The translations under genes and the position numbers were made by a program. From contig CAZDYP010000056.1 in NCBI GenBank assembly GCA_964509505.1, positions 1 to 26,705 on the forward strand: a stretch of 26,705 nt of DNA, written 5' to 3'. This stretch comes from CAZDYP01 sp964509505 (GTDB lineage Bacteria > Chloroflexota > Anaerolineae > JACRMK01). Shown here piece by piece: positions 22,401-26,705 of the stretch; positions within the stretch are counted from its first letter, which is position 1, and each line of letters starts with the position of its first letter. Under the pieces are notes generated by a model that ran no database searches, was not told the origin of the DNA, and saw only the letters and a program-made list of their open reading frames with translations.

Positions 22401-22498
22401 GTGCCTGTCACGCCATAGCCGGCTTGCAGCAACATGCGGCGCAAGTCGAGCGCGACAATACCCTCGTCCTCGACGATCAGCACTTTCGTTTGAGACAT
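19442..22498 (-). CDS. Hybrid sensor histidine kinase, REC-PAS4-HisKA-HATPase-REC
   Basis: A 1018-aa cytoplasmic-looking kinase with no membrane segment. An N-terminal receiver has Glu10, Asp11, Asp55 (VVLMDIG) and Lys in VKPFEE. Four PAS domains follow (about 130-265, 270-390, 390-510, 515-650); the first and fourth are near copies, as are the second and third. HisKA has GLAHDFNN with His663. The HATPase has DNLLINAMQAMP (N box), RDHGIGIP (G1) and KGSGLGLATAWAIAKKH (G2). A C-terminal receiver has MDDED and Asp949 (VILDLTIPG). Such hybrids pass phosphate from His to their own or another receiver. The ATG at 22498 is chosen because TAGGAG, overlapping the stop of the upstream kinase, lies 8 bases away. 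No DNA-binding output domain is present. Confidence 0.95.
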   Translation of the reverse strand: MSQTKVLIVEDEGIVALDLRRMLLQAGYGVTGTATTGADAIRLAAQQPPDVVLMDIGLRGELDGIEAAQSIRAQHDVPIIFVTANSDPATLDRAKITDPFGYIVKPFEERDVRVRLEMALYKYQTEKALRESRAWLNATLRSIGDAVIATDAQGRVKFMNPVAEWLTGWQEREAIGQLLLTVFHIINEQTHLLIENPVDKVLREKQRVGLANHTMLIAKDGQQWHIDDAAAPILNANGDIEGVVLTFRDVSEQRKAALALEQTHTQLKEAEETYRGLVEHSLQGLAIVQDNRFVFVNRVLTNISGYSAAELLAFDNAQMAGLVHPDDLPNVVRRYQERLADKPITPRVEFRMIRKDGALRWVESYTTLINYRGRLAMQVVYLDITERKETEEIYRTLVENSLQALIIYQAGHVVFANAVAAEITGYTVDELLALSSENQRELIHPEDQPSVAQHIRDHLAGKPIPPRREFRIVRKDGSVRWVDNYPTGITYRGKPAIQTVYTDITERKLAEQALAAEKERLLVTLRSIGDGVIATDMHGNVMLMNPVAEQLTGWTQVEAVGKPLHEVFHIINEETRERNENPVAQILREGGVVGLANHTLLINRMGHELAIADSGAPIRDQAGNTLGVVLVFRDVTEQQKIETALQNTAKLEAVGVLAGGLAHDFNNLLGGLFGHIYLAREMLDQPTSATEHLSRALEIFNRAKGLTQQLLTFAKGGVPVKKVTSLKKLLRDASQFVLSGSNVRAHLSIPDDLWLCEVDENQIGQLFDNLLINAMQAMPAGGHVTIQVENVHRTGVIPAALPKSDYVKIAIRDHGIGIPKDHLAKIFEPFFTTKQKGSGLGLATAWAIAKKHNGHIEVESKLGQGTTFYVYLPASPHTTLTPMETPLAATKGQGHILVMDDEDAIKAVLGKVLTRQGYTTGFASNGAEAVTVFREAYATDTPFDAVILDLTIPGGVGGKEIVKELLAIDPFVKAIASSGYSDDPVMAQPHDYGFKGVIAKPYTPAELGEVLRKVLKGE

Positions 22499-22508
22499 AG
22501 CGATACTC

Positions 22509-25500
22509 CTACGGTGGCACTGCAAATTGAATGGTGAAGGTGACGCCAGCGCGATGATCTAGTTGAAGCTCGCCTGCTAATTGGTTGACCAATGATACCA
22601 CAAGTTGCAAACCGAGCGAGGTTGTATGTTGCCACTCAAAATCGGCGGGCATCCCTACCCCATCGTCTTGAACGACGAGCGAAAACTGCTGCGGCGATGT
22701 TTCGCGTAATACGACGCGAATGACGCCCGCGCGACCATTGGGAAAAGCATGTTTCAGCGCATTGGAGACGAGTTCGTTGACGAGCAACCCACAAGGCACG
22801 GCGACATCCACGCTCAAGGCCACGTCGTCAATGACCACGTCCAAGCGAATACTTTGCGCGGCGCGGCTGTACGCGCGGAACAAGTAATCGGTCAGATGGC
22901 GAATATAATCGCCCAGGTGGATGTGCGCCAAGTCAGTGGATTGATAGAGTTTTTCGTGGACGAGCGCCATCGCACGCACCCGGTTTTGACTTTCGTGAAA
23001 AATCTCTCGGACTTGTGGGTCGGTGACGGCGCTCGCTTGCAAGTTCAGCAGACTGCTGATGATCTGCAAGTTGTTCTTGACGCGATGATGCACTTCTTTC
23101 AGCAGCACCTCTTTTTCTTTGAGCGATTGGCGCATCGTTTCTTCGGCGCGTTTACGCTCGCTGATGTGACCTAGCAATGAACAATACACGGCGACCGATT
23201 CTTGCACGACTTCATCCAGCGGCGCATGTGACACAGCGGTATCATTGCAGAAGATGCCCAACGCTTGGGTTGCCGTGCGAATCACCGTCGTCGCGATCCA
23301 CCCCGTGCCAATAGTCTTGATGTGGTCGCCGTCGAGGGTCGTCTGTGGATTGTGCCAATCTACGTACCAACGCGCACCGCTTGCCTGAAAGCGTTCTTGA
23401 TAAATTGCGGCCGAGATGCGCACCTGTCGCTCGTCGGTCGTGCGACGCGCCTCATCCGTGCCATAAGTGCCCAGCAGCGTCTCGCCCGACGAGTCAAGCA
23501 AAAAGATCGCGCACCGCTCGACGTTGAGCTTCTCGCGCGCCAACTCCACCGCGCGCCGATAGAAGGTGTTTAAGTCATCATATTCCAGCAGTTCATCGGT
23601 TGCTTCGACCACTGCGCGCAAACCCTGCAACAGCGCTTTCTCACGCGCTGCGATTTTTTTGCGCTCGGTAATATCGTAAAACAAACCTAGAATACAGGGT
23701 TGCCTACCCAGCTCAATCAATTCGGCGGACAACAAAGTATCGCGCGTCTCACCGGCTTTGGTGCGGAAGTGTGTCTCCATTTCTCGCACGGCGCCATGTT
23801 CGCGCAACAAGCGCAGCAAGCTCGCGCGTTCCGTGAGGTCTGCCCACGTCCCCAGCTCCACCGCAGTGCGTCCAAGCACTTCGTCGCGCGTAAACCCTAA
23901 TAAGCGCGAGAAACTGTCGTTCACATCTAGGAAGCGCCCCTCAGCCAATGTGCTGAGGCTGAGCGCGACGGGGCTGGCTTGAAAAATTTTGGCAAACCAC
24001 TCGGCGTTTTCGCGCAGCGCCTCTTCCGTCTGCTTGCGCTCGGTGATGTCGTGCGAGATGGTTACCAAACCGATGACGTTGTGCGCGGAATCGCTGAGCG
24101 GTAATTTGGTCGTCACATGCCAACGCAACTGCCCTGCTGGGTTTCGCACCGCATATTCGCGCTCAATCTGCCCTTGTCTTGTATCCAGCACTTCTTGATC
24201 GGTCCGTTCAAATAGTTGCGCCTGCGCAGCGGGATAAAAGTCGTGAACGGTTTTGCCGATGATGTCCGCTTCGTGCGTCAAGCCAAGCCAGCGCACGTGG
24301 GCTGTATTGCTGATGACAAATCGTTTCTCTAAATCCTTGACGAAGACGATAGCGGGCAAATGGTCAATCACGGTGCGTAACAAGCTGCGCTCGGCGCGCA
24401 ACTGTTCTTCGCTCTCACGTAATGCGGCTAAGGCTTCGGTGCGCTCCTGCACACGCTGTTCGAGTTCGGCGTTCACACGACGCAATGCCGCCTCCGCGCG
24501 TAACCGCTCCAAGGCGGTCGCCAGCTGTCCCGCGACGGCGACCAGCAATTGCTCATCCGCTTCACTGAAAGCGTTCAACTGAACGCTTTCGACATTGATG
24601 ACGCCGATGACACGTTCGCCGCTTTTGATAGGCACACACAGCTCGGAGAGATTGTCTCTGCTGCCGACGATGTAGGTTGGCTCCAACCGCACATCCGCTA
24701 TGCGCCGGGGCTGCCCACGCAGCGCCACCGCGCCGGTGATACCTTGCCCTAAGGGGATGACGAGCCGTTTATTGGACTCGCTAACCCCTTGCGCCGAAGC
24801 ATGCACAGTGAGGGCATTGAGGGTGGGGTCAATCAGCAAGATGGCACAGCGCTCTTTGAACAGCGCATTGGCAATGACTTGGGTTACATGAGTGAGCAAG
24901 TGGTCTTCGTTGTCAGACTCGATGCACAGCGCCGCCACGGCTTGCAAGACTTTGAGCTCGGAGAGCTGCCGTTGGATGGTCTCGAACAACCGCACGCGCT
25001 GCACGGTTACGCCGACGCTTGCCGCAATCGTCATGAGCAACCGCACATCGGCCGGCGTGAAAGCCTGTTCCCGTTCGGTGTTTTGCACGCTGATGACACC
25101 TATGATTTCATCGCCCACCAGTATGGGCACACCTAGATACGATTGAGGCGGCGTGCCGCGCATGGTCACTTCCAACGCGGCGAAATGTTGGGTGAACGAC
25201 TCGTTGATCAACAGCGCCTGACGCGATTCGATTATCCGCGCAGCCAACGTATCGCTCAACGGCAACGTCATGTTCTGCAGTCGTTTGCCCTGATCGAAAT
25301 CGTAGCAGAAGTGTAGTGCGCTTTGCGCGTGGTCATAGAGCGCCACATAGACGCTCTGGGCATGGAAAATTTGCCGCATGGCTTCGCCGACTAACTCGAT
25401 CAACGCATCGAGTTGGAGTTGCGAGGCGGCGGCTTGACTGATGTTGTTGATGATGCTCAGCTCGGCGGCTTGTTGGCGCAAGCGTTCTTCATTACGCCGC

Positions 25501-26705
25501 AGCTCGTCTTCGATGCGCTTGCGCTCGGTCACGTCAAGCGCCAGTCCTTCGTAACCAGTGATTTGTCCTTGTGCATTCGTGGTGGCGCGGCTATATATAT
25601 TGACGACGATCTGTTCGCCATTTTTCTTTTTCAGGAGAACTTCCTCGCCTGCCACCAACTTGCCATCAGCGATAGCGGCTTGTAACTGTGTGCGCCGCGT
25701 AGGTTCAACGTACAAGTCTTTGGGAATGTTTACAGCCAGCAACTCTTCGACGGTGTAGCCCAACATTGTCGCTAGGGCAGGGTTAGCCAAGATGTAATGT
25801 CCTGCCGCCGTGCTTTGGAAAATGCCGACGACGGAATTTTCAAATAACGAGCGATAGCGCTGCTCGCTGAGTCGCAGCGCTTCTTCGGTCATTTTGCTCT
25901 CGGTCATATCGAGCGCCATCGCCGCCAATTGTTCGACGCGCCCTTCGGCATCGAACAGAGGAAATTTGATGATGTGAAAGTCGCGCCGCTGACCCTTTAG
26001 CATCACCGTATTATCATAGGCCAGCGGCGCGCGGGTCGTGACGATGTGTTGGGTGCGCTCTGCCAGCTGAACGGCGGATTCGCCATGAAAAAGGTCTGTG
26101 ATTTTTTTGCCCAACACTTCCGCGCGGGGCAAGTTCACAAATTGTTCCCAGGCGCGATTAACGGAGAGCAAGCGACCGTCTAGGGTATGTGTATAGATGG
26201 CAACTGGCGCATGGTCCAGCAGTTTAGACAGAAAATCACGCGCGGCGTGTAATTCGGCTTCGGTGCGTTTGCGAGAGGTGATGTCGCGCGCGATATGCAC
26301 CGTGCCAACGATTTGCCCCGCTTCGATGAGCGTGCGCCCGCGCACTTCGAGCGTGATATGGCTTCCAGCCTGCGTGACGGCAACGACTTCAAGTTGCTCG
26401 ACCAAGCCGCCATTCATCACGATTGCCAACGCTTGCGCAGCAGCGGCTTGCGCTTCGGGCGCAACAAACTCAAGCGGATTTTTTCCGATGAGTGCTTCAA
26501 CCGTATAGCCCAGCGTTTCGCACGCGGCTCGATTTACTGACGTGATGCGACCTTGCATGTCCAATGTAAAAATCAAATCATTGGCTTGCTCAATGTATGT
26601 GCGCCAGCGCTCTTCACTGCGGCGCAGCGTTTCTTCCATGCGCTTGCGCTCGGTGATGTCTTGAATCGTTGCAATGACACACAACCCGTCGGTGGTGGGC
26701 AATGG
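22509..26705 (-). CDS. Multi-PAS/GAF sensor kinase with HisKA_2 core (5' end beyond window)
   Basis: The frame is open to the window edge, so the start is missing. About 1398 residues are visible: the end of a PAS domain (ATIQDITERKRMEE), three PAS domains (about 30-405), two GAF domains (about 410-575 and 590-745), a coiled coil (ELEQRVQERTEAL), two PAS domains (about 775-1025), a third GAF (about 1030-1190), then the kinase core. EVHHRVKNNLQIISSLLNLQ with His1205/His1206 is the HisKA_2 signature; by comparison with HWE kinases the second His should take the phosphate. NELVSNALKHAF, DDGVGMP and SLGLQLV form the ATP lid. No receiver is fused, but the next gene, 10 bp downstream, carries two, so phosphate may pass to it (inference). 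No membrane segment is seen in this part. Confidence 0.94.
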   Translation of the reverse strand, partial: PLPTTDGLCVIATIQDITERKRMEETLRRSEERWRTYIEQANDLIFTLDMQGRITSVNRAACETLGYTVEALIGKNPLEFVAPEAQAAAAQALAIVMNGGLVEQLEVVAVTQAGSHITLEVRGRTLIEAGQIVGTVHIARDITSRKRTEAELHAARDFLSKLLDHAPVAIYTHTLDGRLLSVNRAWEQFVNLPRAEVLGKKITDLFHGESAVQLAERTQHIVTTRAPLAYDNTVMLKGQRRDFHIIKFPLFDAEGRVEQLAAMALDMTESKMTEEALRLSEQRYRSLFENSVVGIFQSTAAGHYILANPALATMLGYTVEELLAVNIPKDLYVEPTRRTQLQAAIADGKLVAGEEVLLKKKNGEQIVVNIYSRATTNAQGQITGYEGLALDVTERKRIEDELRRNEERLRQQAAELSIINNISQAAASQLQLDALIELVGEAMRQIFHAQSVYVALYDHAQSALHFCYDFDQGKRLQNMTLPLSDTLAARIIESRQALLINESFTQHFAALEVTMRGTPPQSYLGVPILVGDEIIGVISVQNTEREQAFTPADVRLLMTIAASVGVTVQRVRLFETIQRQLSELKVLQAVAALCIESDNEDHLLTHVTQVIANALFKERCAILLIDPTLNALTVHASAQGVSESNKRLVIPLGQGITGAVALRGQPRRIADVRLEPTYIVGSRDNLSELCVPIKSGERVIGVINVESVQLNAFSEADEQLLVAVAGQLATALERLRAEAALRRVNAELEQRVQERTEALAALRESEEQLRAERSLLRTVIDHLPAIVFVKDLEKRFVISNTAHVRWLGLTHEADIIGKTVHDFYPAAQAQLFERTDQEVLDTRQGQIEREYAVRNPAGQLRWHVTTKLPLSDSAHNVIGLVTISHDITERKQTEEALRENAEWFAKIFQASPVALSLSTLAEGRFLDVNDSFSRLLGFTRDEVLGRTAVELGTWADLTERASLLRLLREHGAVREMETHFRTKAGETRDTLLSAELIELGRQPCILGLFYDITERKKIAAREKALLQGLRAVVEATDELLEYDDLNTFYRRAVELAREKLNVERCAIFLLDSSGETLLGTYGTDEARRTTDERQVRISAAIYQERFQASGARWYVDWHNPQTTLDGDHIKTIGTGWIATTVIRTATQALGIFCNDTAVSHAPLDEVVQESVAVYCSLLGHISERKRAEETMRQSLKEKEVLLKEVHHRVKNNLQIISSLLNLQASAVTDPQVREIFHESQNRVRAMALVHEKLYQSTDLAHIHLGDYIRHLTDYLFRAYSRAAQSIRLDVVIDDVALSVDVAVPCGLLVNELVSNALKHAFPNGRAGVIRVVLRETSPQQFSLVVQDDGVGMPADFEWQHTTSLGLQLVVSLVNQLAGELQLDHRAGVTFTIQFAVPP

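Noticed and set aside
22499..22525. Earlier start for the hybrid kinase at 22525
   Set aside because: It would overlap the end of the upstream kinase and add a non-domain peptide. The ATG at 22498 directly precedes the receiver strand and has TAGGAG upstream.
1..26705. tRNA, rRNA or insertion-sequence genes
   Set aside because: I saw no cloverleaf-like region, no rRNA-like stretch, no transposase frame and no terminal inverted repeats with target duplications.

Overview
The window looks like a piece of a draft or metagenome-derived genome of a Chloroflexota bacterium (Anaerolineae-like). This rests on the protein set (DUF4058, DUF2442, tandem DUF11 surface protein, multi-PAS/GAF kinases, thiolase with an OB-fold/Zn-ribbon partner), moderately high GC by eye, and a run of exactly 100 N that marks a scaffold join. 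The phylum is an inference, not a proof. Every gene I can support lies on the minus strand, so transcription runs from high to low coordinates.

In transcription order: (1) 26705-19440, two very large hybrid sensor kinases (the first open at the window edge), followed one base later by a small DUF2442 protein. (2) 18922-13281, a CoA/lipid-type metabolic row: small zinc-ribbon protein, two collinear 343-aa short-chain dehydrogenases of the 17beta-HSD4 (hydroxyacyl-CoA dehydrogenase) type, a gene remnant, a possible 47-aa ORF, a gap-interrupted SCP-x-like thiolase, a DUF35 OB-fold/Zn-ribbon protein and a ketopantoate-reductase-family enzyme. (3) 12995-10947, a zinc-type medium-chain dehydrogenase and a DUF4058 protein, each followed by a strong terminator hairpin. 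(4) 10728-7603, a MarR regulator with two tandem MFS exporters, driven by a consensus sigma70-type promoter. (5) 7260-1, a membrane-anchored SurA-N/TlpA-thioredoxin chimera, then a giant exported DUF11-repeat protein of more than 2000 residues that runs off the window.

The most striking thing is between the genes. Most intercistronic spacers from 10.2 to 19.0 kb are built of degenerate 7-bp tandem repeats that start at or within a few bases of the upstream stop codon and run to the Shine-Dalgarno of the next gene. In several of them the second half is the reverse complement of the first, so the spacer can fold into a hairpin. The word sets differ between spacers but recur (GAATAGC, GATTGCA, TTGGAGA, CAGTGAA, TTAGTCG, GATTTTA). 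One further patch lies inside the giant coding sequence. They resemble the heptanucleotide STRR sequences known from heterocystous cyanobacteria, but the tight stop-to-start placement is what deserves attention. A second group of structured elements (shared-core terminators and short palindromes) sits in the longer spacers.
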